NCBI GenBank assembly: GCA_015075635.1
Contig: JABTUA010000003.1
Coordinates: 434,001-498,000 of the forward strand
Source: Polyangiaceae bacterium
Lineage (GTDB): Bacteria > Myxococcota_A > Polyangia > Polyangiales > Polyangiaceae
Length of the DNA stretch: 64,000 bases
Direction: 5' to 3'
Shown: in pieces, positions 27,248 through 36,486 of the stretch
Numbering within the stretch: the stretch's first letter is position 1
How the letters are laid out: each line of letters starts with the position of its first letter
The notes under the pieces: model-generated
What the model was told of the DNA's origin: nothing
Database searches by the model: none
What the model saw: only the letters and a program-made list of their open reading frames with translations
Program-made: the position numbers and the translations under genes

Positions 27248-27368
27248 CGGGTGAAGCTACCAAGGCCGCGAGGTCGGGGCAGCCCCGCCGGCGAACTCGA
27301 GCGATTTTGGTGACAAATTGCCGACACTTCTGGCGTTCATCGGCGGCCGAGGGTATTTGCCCCGGGGA

Positions 27369-28037
27369 ATGGGCCCCGACGGACAGCGCCTCCCCGCCAA
27401 GAAGGACGTCGCGCTCGCGTTGCTCGAGCAGAGCGACGTGTTCGTCCACCTCGACCCGCGCCCCGAAGAGGTGCGCGTGCCGCAGTGGTTCAAGAAGCAA
27501 GCGCACCTGGTGCTGCAAATCGGGCTCAACATGCCCGTGCCGATCCGCGACCTGGAGGTCAGCGACGACAGCATCTCGTGCACGCTCAGCTTCAATCGCT
27601 CGCCGTTCTTCTGTTTCTTGCCGTGGAAAGCCATCTACGCCCTGGTGGGCTCGGACGGTCGCGCCATGGTCTGGCCCGACGACATCCCGCCTGAGGTCGC
27701 CGCGCAGGCCGCCAAGGCCGCCGCCGCAGTGGAGGAGAAGGCCGCGAAGCGCGCGCACCTGCGCGCCGTCTCCAGCGAGCCGCCGACCTCGGGCCCCGCG
27801 ACGGATCCGGCGCCGGCGCCGGCGAGCAGCGAGCCCGGCCCCAAGATCCAGGAGCTCGGCGCCGTCGCCACCGACCCCGCGCCGCCGCCCATCGCCGCCG
27901 GCGAAGGCATCAGCGAAGACGCGCCGCGCGTGTCCACTACTCCGGATGCCTCCTCGCCGCGCGCGGCGACGCCGTCGGAGCCGCCGACCGGCAAAGGCAA
28001 GAAGCCGCTGCCGCCTTGGCTTCGCGTCGTGAAGTGA
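27369..28037 (+). CDS. sspB: SspB-like ClpXP adaptor
   Basis: The core (KKDVALALLEQSDVFVHLDP, NMPVPIRDLEVSDDSISCTL, WKAIYALVGSDGRAMVWPDD) matches the SspB fold that delivers ssrA-tagged proteins to ClpXP. A long Pro/Ala-rich linker ends in PPWLRVVK; LRVVK is the ClpX zinc-domain-binding tail known from E. coli SspB. ATG 27369 with GGGG upstream is preferred because SspB starts shortly before KKDVAL; a TTG at 27318 is possible. This gives 222 residues, longer than E. coli SspB because of the linker. Confidence 0.85.
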   Translation: MGPDGQRLPAKKDVALALLEQSDVFVHLDPRPEEVRVPQWFKKQAHLVLQIGLNMPVPIRDLEVSDDSISCTLSFNRSPFFCFLPWKAIYALVGSDGRAMVWPDDIPPEVAAQAAKAAAAVEEKAAKRAHLRAVSSEPPTSGPATDPAPAPASSEPGPKIQELGAVATDPAPPPIAAGEGISEDAPRVSTTPDASSPRAATPSEPPTGKGKKPLPPWLRVVK

Positions 28038-28045
28038 GCGGCAGC

Positions 28046-28567
28046 TCAGTCGCTCGCGGCGTCGCTGCCGCCGCTGCCACCGCTCGCGGCGTCGTTGCCT
28101 GCGGCGCCACCCGTCGCGGCGTCGCTCCCGGCGCTGCCACCGGTCCCGCCGGACGACGCGTCGACGCCGGAGTCGATGTCGGCGTCGCTCGCGGCGTCGC
28201 TCCCGGCGTCGCTGCCACCGGTGCCGCCGCTACCGCCGCCCACGCAGGTCCACGTGCCCTCTTCGACGGCGCACGTGTATCCAGCGACGCAGCCGTGGAA
28301 CTTGCAGGTGCCCGTCTTGCAGACGCCCTTGGAGCTGCAGGTCTCGTTGAAGTCGCAGTCCTTCGGCTCGTCGCAGCTCCCGCCGCTCGTCCCGCCCCCG
28401 CTGCCGCTGCTCGGCAGGTAGCAGTAGCCGGTCGCCGCGCTGCAGGCGTAGCCGTCGGGGCAGTCCAGGCTGGTCTCGCACACCAGGCGGTCCTCCGGGT
28501 AGATCGGGCATCCGGACAGCAAGGTCGCCCCGACCAACAAAAACCCCGTGAGCAGTGCTCGCTTCAT
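28046..28567 (-). CDS. Cysteine-rich lipoprotein with Gly/Ser/Asp tail
   Basis: From ATG 28567 the 173-residue protein begins MKRALLTGFLLVGATLLSGC, a clear lipobox. A cysteine-rich domain with repeated CxxxxDC units (CETSLDCPDGYACS, CDEPKDCDFNETCS) and a low-complexity GGS/DAAS tail follow. This architecture is widespread in myxobacteria. It is convergent with sspB, 8 bp apart. Function unknown. Confidence 0.75.
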   Translation of the reverse strand: MKRALLTGFLLVGATLLSGCPIYPEDRLVCETSLDCPDGYACSAATGYCYLPSSGSGGGTSGGSCDEPKDCDFNETCSSKGVCKTGTCKFHGCVAGYTCAVEEGTWTCVGGGSGGTGGSDAGSDAASDADIDSGVDASSGGTGGSAGSDAATGGAAGNDAASGGSGGSDAASD

Positions 28568-28715
28568 GACCAGGCCTCTCGCGCAGCCCTCCAGGGCCGG
28601 CTGGTGCGACAGCGTAGCAAGGCATGTGCCCCGTTCAAGCCCGGGGTGCATCCGAAAGTCCCCCTGGTCCGGGACCTCATGCTAAGTTTTTCCGCCGCTT
28701 TACCGAGGCACTTCG

Positions 28716-30860
28716 ATGGACGTCCGCTGCGGTCGTTGCGGAACTGAATACGAGTTCGACGACGCGCTGGTCTCAGACCGTGGGACCACCGTGAAGTGCA
28801 CGAATTGCGGGCACCAGTTCAAGGTGCACCCCGAGGCGCAGCAGGCCGTTCCGGAGCGCTGGGTGGTCCGCACCGCGACCGGGCGCGAGCTCGTGTACAC
28901 CTCGCTGCGCGAGTTGCAGCGCGGCATCGCGCAGCGGCAGGTCGGTCCGGAAGACCTGTTGGCCCGCGGCAACCAACCTCCACGCCCGCTCGGCTCCATC
29001 GCCGAGCTCGAGCCGTTCTTCCACGGTCGCTCCGGCGCCAGCCTCCGGGCGCCGGCGCAGGCGCGCACCCTGGTGGGCGTCGCGCCGCCGGCAGCGGGCT
29101 CGTACGCTGGACCGCTCCCCCACGCGCTGCCGCCGCCGCCGGTGCTACCGCCGCGCATCCCCGACACCGAGGCGCCGACCCAGACGTCGAGCGAGGCTCC
29201 GACCGACAACGTTCAGGTTCGCGCGCCGAGCTCCAAGCCCGCGGACCCGCTGGCGAAGACCCAGCCGGAGATGGACGCCGAGCCTCCCACCTTGCCGCGC
29301 AACGCGCTGCCTCCGGACGCGTCCGGGGTGCCCGCGCCGGCGGTGCCGAAGAACGTGATGATCCGCGAGTCCGTTCCGGATCTCGACTACTCGCCGACCC
29401 CCAGCGACGTGCGCATGGGCGGCTACCGTGCGGAGCAAGCGTCGCTCTACATGCCGGAGCCCCACTCGCGCCGCCTGCGCTCGCGTTGGATCGCGGGCTT
29501 CGTGCTCGTGGGCGTGGCCGTGCTCCTGGCCGCGACCGTGGGCCGGCGCTACCTGGAACAGTATCGTCAGGCCGCGCCGCAGCCGCAGGCCAGCGCGGAT
29601 GGTCGCGTCGCCGGCTTCCTGACCGAGGCCGAACGCAAGCTCGACGACGGCGATTTCGAAGGCGCACGCGGTGAGCTCGACAAGGCGTCCGTGCTCGCCG
29701 ACAAAGACGCGGCGGTGCTGGCCGCGATGGCGCGGCTCGAAGCCATGCGCGCAGACACGCTCTGGCTGAAGCTCCGCCTGCTCGATCCGGCGGAGAAGCA
29801 GGTGGTCCAGACCACGCACCGCCAGCTCGGCGCGCGGGTCGGCAAGGCCAAGGAAGCCCTGGAGCGTGCGGTCGCGGTCGCGCCCGACGACCCCGCGGTC
29901 GTGCGCTCGCGGGTGGACATCCTGCGCCTGGCCGGAGATCTGAAGGAGGCACGCGGTCTGGTGGCGCCGCTCTCGTCGAGCCCGACCGGCGAGAACGCCT
30001 ACGTGCTGGCGGCTCTCGATCTCGCGGAGGCCCAGCCCGTCTGGGCGAGCGTCGTCGATCGGCTGCGCAGCGCGGCGCAGGCGGAGCGCTCCCTGGGTCG
30101 CGCGCGTGCGGCGCTGGTCTACGCGCTGGTGCGGGCCGGCCAGGTCGATCAGGCCCAGAGCGAGCTCGACAAGCACGCCGCAAAGGCCGAGGGTCACCCG
30201 CTCTACGACGACCTGGCCGCGTTCGTGAAGCGCCACGCGACGCCCGGCGACGCCGGACCCGATTCCGGCGCGGAGGTCGCGGCGGTCGATCCAGCGAGCT
30301 TGCCCATGCTCGACACCTCGCAGGCGCCCATCGTGGACGACGAGGCTCCCAAGGGCGGGCCCGGCGATTTCCGCGTGAAGCTCCAGCAAGCGGCGTCCGC
30401 GATGAAGTCCGGCAACGTCGATCGCGCCGAGCAGCTCTACAACGAGGTCCTCGCCAAGGAACCCGGCAACACGGAGGCCATGGCGGGGCTCGCGGACGTG
30501 GCCAAGGCGAAGAAGGATCCCGAGGCGGCCGCCAAGATGTACGACAAGGTCCTCAAGGAGAACCCGAGCTACCTGCCCGCGCTGGTGGCGCGCGCCGATC
30601 AGAAGTGGGACTCCGGCGATCGCAAGGGCGCCCTGGTGCTGTACCGCCGGGTGCTGGAGCAGGCGGGCGCCGGCTCGAGCTACGGGCAGAAGGCCGCGCA
30701 GCGCATCGGCGAGGGCGAAGGCCCTGCCGCTCCGCCCAGCACCGGCTCGGACAAACCTCCGGAGAAGGCGCCAGAGAAGCCGCCGGAGCCGAAGCCCGAA
30801 GAGAAGAAGGAAGAGAAGCCTCACATCGACACCACGGATCTGCCCGGAGTGAAGCCGTGA
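28716..30860 (+). CDS. Zinc-ribbon, single-pass membrane TPR protein
   Basis: The 714-residue protein starts with an MJ0042-type zinc ribbon (CGRCGTEYEF, CTNCGHQF), followed by a GYF/DUF4339-like segment. A Pro-rich linker, a transmembrane helix at ~257-275 (IAGFVLVGVAVLLAATVG) and a C-terminal TPR superhelix come next (including AEQLYNEVLAKEPGNTEAM, AAKMYDKVLKENPSYLPAL), with a Pro/Lys/Glu tail. It is probably a scaffold in the inner membrane. Its stop overlaps the sppA start (GTGA). Confidence 0.82.
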   Translation: MDVRCGRCGTEYEFDDALVSDRGTTVKCTNCGHQFKVHPEAQQAVPERWVVRTATGRELVYTSLRELQRGIAQRQVGPEDLLARGNQPPRPLGSIAELEPFFHGRSGASLRAPAQARTLVGVAPPAAGSYAGPLPHALPPPPVLPPRIPDTEAPTQTSSEAPTDNVQVRAPSSKPADPLAKTQPEMDAEPPTLPRNALPPDASGVPAPAVPKNVMIRESVPDLDYSPTPSDVRMGGYRAEQASLYMPEPHSRRLRSRWIAGFVLVGVAVLLAATVGRRYLEQYRQAAPQPQASADGRVAGFLTEAERKLDDGDFEGARGELDKASVLADKDAAVLAAMARLEAMRADTLWLKLRLLDPAEKQVVQTTHRQLGARVGKAKEALERAVAVAPDDPAVVRSRVDILRLAGDLKEARGLVAPLSSSPTGENAYVLAALDLAEAQPVWASVVDRLRSAAQAERSLGRARAALVYALVRAGQVDQAQSELDKHAAKAEGHPLYDDLAAFVKRHATPGDAGPDSGAEVAAVDPASLPMLDTSQAPIVDDEAPKGGPGDFRVKLQQAASAMKSGNVDRAEQLYNEVLAKEPGNTEAMAGLADVAKAKKDPEAAAKMYDKVLKENPSYLPALVARADQKWDSGDRKGALVLYRRVLEQAGAGSSYGQKAAQRIGEGEGPAAPPSTGSDKPPEKAPEKPPEPKPEEKKEEKPHIDTTDLPGVKP

Positions 30861-32680
30861 GGCGCGCCGCGCTGGCGCTGGTGCTCGGCGCGGCCTTGTC
30901 GCTGTCGTGCGAGGGCCGACCACGTAGCGGGCCCTACGGCGGCGGCGGCAAGTCCGCGGCCGCGTCGCTGTTCTCCGGCGCCACGGGCAAGCTGGTCGAG
31001 ATCGACATTTCCCGCGGCGCCCCCGAGTCGGCTGAAGGTGGCTTCTTCCCGCTGCCCGCCTCGCGCACCTTCGTGGGCCTGGTGCGCGCGCTGGAGCGGG
31101 CGCGCGACGATCAGGACACCAAGGGCGTGTTCGTGCGCCTGGGTGAGCGCGCGGTGGGCTTCGCGCGGGCGCAGGAGATCGGCACGCTGCTCGCCGGCAT
31201 CCGCCAGAAGGGCAAGCCGGTGGTCTGCCACGCCCACGGGCTCGACAACGCCGGCGCTTGGGTCGCGCTCACCGGCTGCGATCGAATCTGGCTCTCCCCC
31301 GCCGGCGAGGTCGCCTCCGTGGGCATCGCCGGCCAGGTCGTCTACTTCAAGAGCGCGCTCGACAAGCTGAAGATCGGCGCCGACTTCCTGCACGTCGGCA
31401 AGTTCAAGAGCGCCTCGGAGCCGATGACCCGAGATGGTCCCAGCGACGAGGCTCGCTTGGCGCTGACGGAGACGCTCGCTTCGATCCGCAAGAGCTGGCT
31501 CGACGGCGTCGAGGCCGCGAAGAAGGGCCGCGCGCCTCGCGCCGACATGGAGAACGGTCCCTGGTCGCCGCGCGAGGCGAAGGAGCGCGGGCTGGTGGAC
31601 GAGCTCGGCTACGAAGCACAAGCGCTCGACGACGCCAAGAAGCGCGCGGCCACCGAGCGCGTGGCGACGGGCTTTGGCGCCAAGAGCCAGCCCGCCGAGG
31701 GCCCCGACATCGGCGAGCTGATCCGCATCCTGGCCGGCGCCGACGAGAGCGCCGGCGGCCGGCCGCACATCGCGCTGGTGCCGGCGGAGGGCGCCATCAG
31801 CATGGCCCCGGGCGGGCTCCTCGACAGCGGCGGCATCACCGCCAAGGCGCTGACCAAGACGCTGCGCAAGCTGGCCAAAGACGACTCGGTGAAGGTCGTC
31901 GTGTTACGCATCGACTCGCCCGGGGGCTCGGCCTTGGCCAGCGATCTGCTCTGGTTCGAGCTGCGCGAGCTCCAGAAGAAGAAGCCCATCGTCGCTTCCG
32001 TCGGCGAGATGGCCGCGAGCGGCGGCTATTACCTGGCCTGCGCCGCGGATCGCATCGTGGCCGAGCCCACCAGCATCGTGGGCAGCATCGGCGTGCTCGG
32101 CGGCAAGCTCGTGCTGAACGACGCGCTCGCGGAATACGGCGTCAACACCGTGACCTTCCCGGCCAGCCCGGAGCCCGGCGCCGCGTCCCGCGCGGCCTAC
32201 CTCTCCGCGCTCAGCAAGTGGGACGACCCGACCAAGGCGCGCGTGCAGAAGCAGATGGACGAGGTCTACCAGCTCTTCCTGGAGCGCGTCGCCGAGGGCC
32301 GGAAGCTGCCCATAGAGCAGGTGCGTGAGAGCGCGGAGGGCCGCATCTGGAGCGGGCAGCAGGGCTTCGATCGCAAGCTGGTGGACGACCTCGGCGGCCT
32401 GTCCCGCGCGCTTCAGATCGCCCGCGAGCTCGGCAAGCTGGACGAGCGCGCGCCGGTCGAGGTCGCTGGGCGGGACGAGAGCTTGCTCGAGGTCTTGCTG
32501 GTGGGCGAGGGCGCCGAAGCCAAGGCGGTCGAGGAGGCCACGCGCCGCGTGATCGCCGCACGCGCGCCGCTCGGGCTGGCAGTAGCGCCCGACTTGCGTC
32601 CGTTCGTCTCGGGCCTGGCCCCGCTGATGAACGACGAGACGGCGCTGGCCACGCTGCCCTTCGCGCTGGTCGTGCGCTGA
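30857..32680 (+). CDS. sppA: Signal peptide peptidase SppA, long (67K) type lipoprotein
   Basis: The 607-residue protein starts at GTG 30857 with a lipoprotein-like leader ending LSLSC. Two tandem S49/ClpP-like domains follow, as in E. coli SppA. The N-domain region DMENGPWSPREAKERGLVDEL contains the candidate general-base Lys, and the C-domain carries the nucleophile Ser in VGEMAASGGYYLA. SppA degrades leftover signal peptides in or outside the membrane. Coupling to the TPR protein suggests that protein may recruit or regulate it. Confidence 0.88.
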   Translation: MRRAALALVLGAALSLSCEGRPRSGPYGGGGKSAAASLFSGATGKLVEIDISRGAPESAEGGFFPLPASRTFVGLVRALERARDDQDTKGVFVRLGERAVGFARAQEIGTLLAGIRQKGKPVVCHAHGLDNAGAWVALTGCDRIWLSPAGEVASVGIAGQVVYFKSALDKLKIGADFLHVGKFKSASEPMTRDGPSDEARLALTETLASIRKSWLDGVEAAKKGRAPRADMENGPWSPREAKERGLVDELGYEAQALDDAKKRAATERVATGFGAKSQPAEGPDIGELIRILAGADESAGGRPHIALVPAEGAISMAPGGLLDSGGITAKALTKTLRKLAKDDSVKVVVLRIDSPGGSALASDLLWFELRELQKKKPIVASVGEMAASGGYYLACAADRIVAEPTSIVGSIGVLGGKLVLNDALAEYGVNTVTFPASPEPGAASRAAYLSALSKWDDPTKARVQKQMDEVYQLFLERVAEGRKLPIEQVRESAEGRIWSGQQGFDRKLVDDLGGLSRALQIARELGKLDERAPVEVAGRDESLLEVLLVGEGAEAKAVEEATRRVIAARAPLGLAVAPDLRPFVSGLAPLMNDETALATLPFALVVR

Positions 32681-32792
32681 GCGCCGGCAACCCGCTGCGC
32701 CAACCCCAAGTTGGCGTCACGCGGGATCGCCCGAAGAATCTAGCGGGTTTCCCGCCTGCCCGCGCTGGTCCGACGCTTGCACTGGACCGCGG

Positions 32793-33806
32793 GTGATGCG
32801 CGCTGTGTCTCTGGTGATGGGCGTCCTCGTGGCCGGCTGCGCGCTCGACCCCGGATCCGACTCGAACGACGGCTCGGACACCGGTGGCAGCGCCGGCACC
32901 GGGGTCGTGACCGGCAGCGGCGGCTGGAGCAGCGGCGGCGCGTCGGGCGCGGCTGGCGCGGCGGGTGCGGCGGGTGCGGCGGGCGCGGCGGGCGCAGCGG
33001 GCGCAGCGGGCGCAGGTGGAGATGGCGGCACGGGCGGCGGCGGAGGCACGGCGGACTGCCCGCGAGTCGAGGTCCAGGTCGCCGCGGGCGCGACGCTCAA
33101 CGTGCGGCCGACGCCGGCGACCACGCAGCCCGCGGTCGGCACGCTGAACGACGGCGACATCGTGGACGTGCTGGCGCAGGTCAAGGGCGAGCCGGTGAGC
33201 GGCAACGATCTCTGGTTCCAGATCAAGGCGCCCAGCGTCACCGGGTACATCTCGGGGGAGTTCGCCGCGTGCACGCTCGAGAAGCCGCCGGTCGTCACCG
33301 CGCCGGACGGCTACTACCTGCCGCTGAAGTGCGGCAAGAGCGCCAAGATCGCGCAGGGCAACTACGGCAACTTCAGCCACCAGGGCAAGAGCGCCTACGC
33401 TTACGACTTCTCCATCCCGCTCGACACGCCGATGGTCGCGATGGCGGACGGCGTGGTGAAATACCTCTACGCCAAGACCGGCCCTGGCGACCCCTGCTAC
33501 AACGGCGGCGGTTCGTCCTGCTACCCGTACGCGAACTACGTCGTGCTGAAGCACGGCGACGGCAAGCTCACCACCTACAAACACTTGAACAAGGTCAGCG
33601 TGACCCTCGGCCAGTCGGTGAAGCGCGGCACGGTGATCGGCCTCTCCGGCTCGACCGGGTACTCGACGGGCCCGCACGCCCACGTGATGCGGATGGACGA
33701 CTGCGGCCAGTACTCCTGCCAGTCCATCCCGCTGAAGTTCGCCGACGTGGGTGGCGACCACGTGCCGGACACCGGTCAGACGGTGACGAGCGGGAACTGT
33801 CCTTGA
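32793..33806 (+). CDS. Secreted M23 (LytM-like) peptidase with SH3 domain
   Basis: The 337-residue lipoprotein has a lipobox (GVLVAGC), a long GAAGAAG low-complexity linker and an SH3b-like domain (ATLNVRPTPATTQPAVGTLNDG, read in parts). An M23 domain follows with SHQGKSAYAYDF, metal-binding GPHAHV near the end and a GSTGYSTGP signature. It probably cleaves peptidoglycan cross-links. GTG 32793 or ATG 32796 are both possible starts. It is the last clearly chromosomal gene before the cassette array. Confidence 0.82.
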   Translation: MMRAVSLVMGVLVAGCALDPGSDSNDGSDTGGSAGTGVVTGSGGWSSGGASGAAGAAGAAGAAGAAGAAGAAGAGGDGGTGGGGGTADCPRVEVQVAAGATLNVRPTPATTQPAVGTLNDGDIVDVLAQVKGEPVSGNDLWFQIKAPSVTGYISGEFAACTLEKPPVVTAPDGYYLPLKCGKSAKIAQGNYGNFSHQGKSAYAYDFSIPLDTPMVAMADGVVKYLYAKTGPGDPCYNGGGSSCYPYANYVVLKHGDGKLTTYKHLNKVSVTLGQSVKRGTVIGLSGSTGYSTGPHAHVMRMDDCGQYSCQSIPLKFADVGGDHVPDTGQTVTSGNCP

Positions 33807-33837
33807 CGGGGACGGCTGCGGGCGATTAGGCAGTTCT

Positions 33838-34002
33838 GCATAACGCGATAAGTGTGCGCGCCACGTTCCCCGCAAGTGCCGGCATGACGGCGAAACCCCG
33901 GAGTGACGAAGTCGGGCAAGTACCGCGGCGGAGGCGTATAGCGAAGTGCCTGGACGAGAGCTGGCGACGCGCTATCGAGATAGGTAGAATTTGGAGTTAT
34001 TC
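33838..34002 (+). other. Possible degenerate attC or attI-like site at the array start
   Basis: GCATAAC at 33838-33844 and GTTATTC at 33996-34002 lie 165 bp apart end to end, the same span as the true attC sites, and GTTATTC recurs as an R' box at 45820. The inner arms do not show the conserved stem, so this may be a decayed attC, an attI, or chance for the left box. Confidence 0.35.
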
Positions 34003-34007
34003 GGCCA

Positions 34008-34268
34008 ATGAGGACCATGCCACGGCACTGCAACGCGCTTCTGCTCGCCGTCCTTGCGACTGCCGTGCAGGCCTGCACCGTGCAGTCTGGTGAGACAGAC
34101 ACCGACTGCCCCTCGCATTCCGTCACACTCGACGCGGCGGCGACGGGCTTTTCCAAGGTCGGCGAGTGGCGCCACGACGACGTCTGCCTTCAATACTGCA
34201 CCGACCCTCACGAGGCGTGCACCCTGGTGACTGCCACGACGGTCAAGTGCCAGGTGCCCTGCGGCTAG
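34008..34268 (+). CDS. Small lipoprotein-like cassette protein
   Basis: The 86-residue product has a signal peptide ending in AVQAC (lipobox) and a short cysteine-containing mature part (HDDVCLQYCTDPHEACTLV). It is the only gene of cassette 1, beginning 6 bp after GTTATTC and ending 36 bp before attC1, as typical for cassette cargo. No family was recognised. Confidence 0.55.
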   Translation: MRTMPRHCNALLLAVLATAVQACTVQSGETDTDCPSHSVTLDAAATGFSKVGEWRHDDVCLQYCTDPHEACTLVTATTVKCQVPCG

Positions 34269-34304
34269 CGCTGCGACCGGTTTCAACCTCACCTCGCGAG
34301 TGCC

Positions 34305-34468
34305 GCATAACTCGACGTTGCACCCGCCGAACGCCGTGATGGCGTGTTTCACCGTCCGTTCCGCGTCGCGGGCGCTCTCACTGTCTGCGGCATTGCGCCC
34401 GCTCAGCTGCGCCTCGCGGTCTGATAAGATGATGCTCGGCGTTCGCGGGTGAACGCCGTTCGTTATAC
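34305..34468 (+). other. attC1
   Basis: R'' GCATAAC, R' GTTATAC, with arms pairing GTTGCACCCGCCGAACGCC to GGCGTTCGCGGGTGAAC. 164 bp. Confidence 0.9.
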
Positions 34469-34833
34469 CGCTGTCTCCTGACCGGAAACGATCACGCAAG
34501 ACCACCGCGCCGAGCCCGCTGTTCTCTCGACCCTGCGGTCTCAGAGTTCCTCCGCTTCGAACCAGCGCGGCCCAAGACCACAGCGGTTTGCCCGCGGTTG
34601 ATGATGGAAGTCTCTCACGCGGCCGGTCGCGCCATGCCGACCCCGACCGTGGTCGCGCTCGAGGACGAGCCGGCTGTTGAGCAGCCGCGCTGGGACCAAG
34701 ACAACGGCGCCTTGCCGACTGAACCGATCGACCAGAAGACGGGCGAGCTGTCGCGGAGCTCCGAGATCACGGCGTCGCGGCGCGCTGCGACGCCAACGGT
34801 CGCTGCTCCCCGAACAACCGTGGTTCCACCACG
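34463..34833 (+). repeat. Cassette 2: gene-less, divergent member of the non-coding cassette family
   Basis: It contains two copies of a CCAAGACmACrGCG-type module start (34571, 34697) followed by TTGCCCGCGGTTGA, TCGCGCTCGAGG and GAGCTCCGAGATCACGG blocks in the same order as the amplified 524-bp cassette. No credible gene. Confidence 0.6.
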
Positions 34834-34999
34834 GTATAACTCGCGTTCCACCCGCCGAACGCGCGCCTTGCTCTTTTCACCGTCCGTTCCGATGCCCGCG
34901 GGCGCCCTCACTGTCTGCGGCACTGCGCCCGCGCTGCTGCGCCTCGCGGTCTGGTAGGATGACCCCGGCGTTCGCGGGTGAACGCCCTACTCGTTATAC
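34834..34999 (+). other. attC2
   Basis: R'' GTATAAC, R' GTTATAC; 166 bp. The central hairpin and right arm closely match those of the amplified cassette, while the left-arm bases differ. Confidence 0.9.
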
Positions 35000-35518
35000 A
35001 GCTTTGTGGCTTCGCTGTTGGGCAGCGCCGCTCGTTCCGCCGGTCGAAGTTGTAGGTCTCCGCCGCTTCGCACAGCGCCCTGACGAGCCCCAGCCGTCGT
35101 CGCGCTCGCGGCGATGGCTGCTGCACCGCGCAAGACCACGGCGCCTTGCCCGCGGTTGAAGCTGACGGTCTCTGACGCTTCGCACAGCGCCGTGCCAAGC
35201 CCCCGCCGAGCTCGCGCTCGAGGCGGAGCTGACTGTTGAAGTTCGCGGCGCTGCGGCCAAGACCACGGCGCCATGACGACTGTACCGTTCGGACAAGCAG
35301 AGCCGAGCCCACGCGCCTCGCCACTGCTCCGAGAATCACCGTCGTGCCAAGACCTGTATAACTGGTCGTTGCACCCGCCGAACGCCGTTGTGGCCTTGCC
35401 CAAGCGTCCGTTCCGATGCCCGCGGGCGCCCTCACTGTCTGCGGCACTGCGCCCGCGCTGCTGCGCCTCGCGGTCTGGTAGGATGACCCCCGGCGTTCGC
35501 GGGTGAACGCCCTACTCG
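34994..35518 (+). repeat. Amplified gene-less cassette, copy 1 (cassette 3)
   Basis: Full 525-bp unit bounded exactly by the GTT crossover points of attC2 and attC3. It starts TTATACAGCTTTGTGGC and carries its own attC at 35356-35524. Near-identical to nine other copies; no gene is supported. Confidence 0.88.
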
Positions 35519-35524
35519 TTATGC
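35356..35524 (+). other. attC3
   Basis: Amplified-cassette attC; R'' GTATAAC, R' GTTATGC donated by cassette 4; 169 bp. Confidence 0.92.
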
Positions 35525-35552
35525 AGATTAATGCCTAAGCCCCTTGCTGCGC

Positions 35553-36056
35553 ATGTCCCCCTCTAACCCTCTTCACTTGATGTTGATCCTTGCCGCATCG
35601 GTCGGAGCCTGCGCAGCACAACAACCTCAACAGGCGCCGCCGCCGGCCGCACCGTCGACCGCGAGCGCTGCGGCGCCGGGTGCAAGCGACCCTGTCCGAG
35701 CCGGACCAAGCGCAAATCCATCAGGTGAGGCTTGCCGCGGCGTCGCAACCCCGCGGCTGGTCGACGAACTACGCGCCCGTACAACCGACACCCGCCTCTG
35801 TTACGAGCGTGCGCTCCGTGACAGCCCAGCTCTCGCCGGCCGTCTGGTCGTGAGCGTGCGTGTCACCGAGGACGGCTCTGTCGCCGCGGTGGAATTTCCT
35901 GAGGATGACCTACGGACCGACTCGGTTCGCGATTGCGCCCGGCAGATCTTTTTGCGGCCGTTCTCCACACCTCCCGAGCGGGGATGCCTCGTCGCGGTCG
36001 TGCCGATCCGGTTTAAGCCGAAACCACCTGCAGGCCCGACCGGTGCTGGTCCGTAG
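35553..36056 (+). CDS. AgmX/PglI C-terminal-like lipoprotein (cassette 4)
   Basis: The 167-residue protein has a signal peptide ending ASVGAC, a Pro/Ala-rich linker, then a domain (TRLCYERALRDSPALAGRL, VSVRVTEDGSVAAVEF) like the TonB-fold AgmX/PglI C-terminal domain found in many myxobacterial envelope proteins. Its presence as cassette cargo suggests capture from a myxobacterial host. ATG 35553 is preferred to an upstream TTG. The stop lies 31 bp before attC4. Confidence 0.7.
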   Translation: MSPSNPLHLMLILAASVGACAAQQPQQAPPPAAPSTASAAAPGASDPVRAGPSANPSGEACRGVATPRLVDELRARTTDTRLCYERALRDSPALAGRLVVSVRVTEDGSVAAVEFPEDDLRTDSVRDCARQIFLRPFSTPPERGCLVAVVPIRFKPKPPAGPTGAGP

Positions 36057-36086
36057 CATACGTGCCCGTCTGTGCTCCGACGCCCT

Positions 36087-36251
36087 GCATAACTCACGTT
36101 CCACCCGCCGAACGCCGGCCCTGCCGACTTCATTGTCCGTTCCGCGCCCGCGGGCGAACATTCTGATGCGGCACTCGCCCGCGTCTGTTGCGCCCTGCCG
36201 ACTGACGACTTGACGCTCGGCGTTCGCGGGTGAACGTGTGTCTCGTTATCC
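36087..36251 (+). other. attC4
   Basis: R'' GCATAAC (complement of cassette 4's own TTATGC start), R' GTTATCC; 165 bp. Confidence 0.9.
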
Positions 36252-36486
36252 AGCCGCACTTTAGCGCGCTGTTGTGCAGCGCCGCCAAGACCACGGCGCC
36301 TCGCTGACGGTTGAAGTTCGAAAGTCACTCGCGCGTTCCCACGCGTCCCGCGCACCCCAGACGTCTTGGCGCTGGAGGCGGAGCCACCGGTGACGAACCG
36401 GCGCTGCTCGCGGTCCATCGCGCTTTCGCCACTTTCACCGTCAGGAACCGACGAAGCACGGAACTTCACCGTCGATTTTCAACGCT
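36246..36486 (+). repeat. Cassette 5: short gene-less cassette with one family module
   Basis: CCAAGACCACGGCGCC at ~36285 followed by GACGGTTGAAGTTCG resembles one module of the amplified cassette. The remaining sequence shows no credible gene. Confidence 0.5.

Noticed and set aside
29145-30923. 592-residue minus-strand frame opposite the TPR protein
   Set aside because: The TPR/zinc-ribbon protein on the plus strand has clear domains; the opposite frame is a shadow.
33807-33995. Integrase gene or Pc promoter upstream of the first cassette
   Set aside because: The gap is only 189 bp and no recombinase fragment or convincing promoter was seen.
35273-35506. Conserved 77-residue plus-strand and ~100-residue minus-strand frames repeated in each amplified cassette
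   Set aside because: They run through the attC stem, have GC-rich shadow composition, and are broken by single-base indels between otherwise identical copies.
34994-35518. The amplified unit as a MITE or IS
   Set aside because: No terminal inverted repeats and no target duplications; every copy ends at the same GTT recombination point.
35356-35524. attC hairpins as transcription terminators or REP elements
   Set aside because: They lack a U-tract, have two-arm long-range pairing with extrahelical bases, and show cassette-boundary logic.
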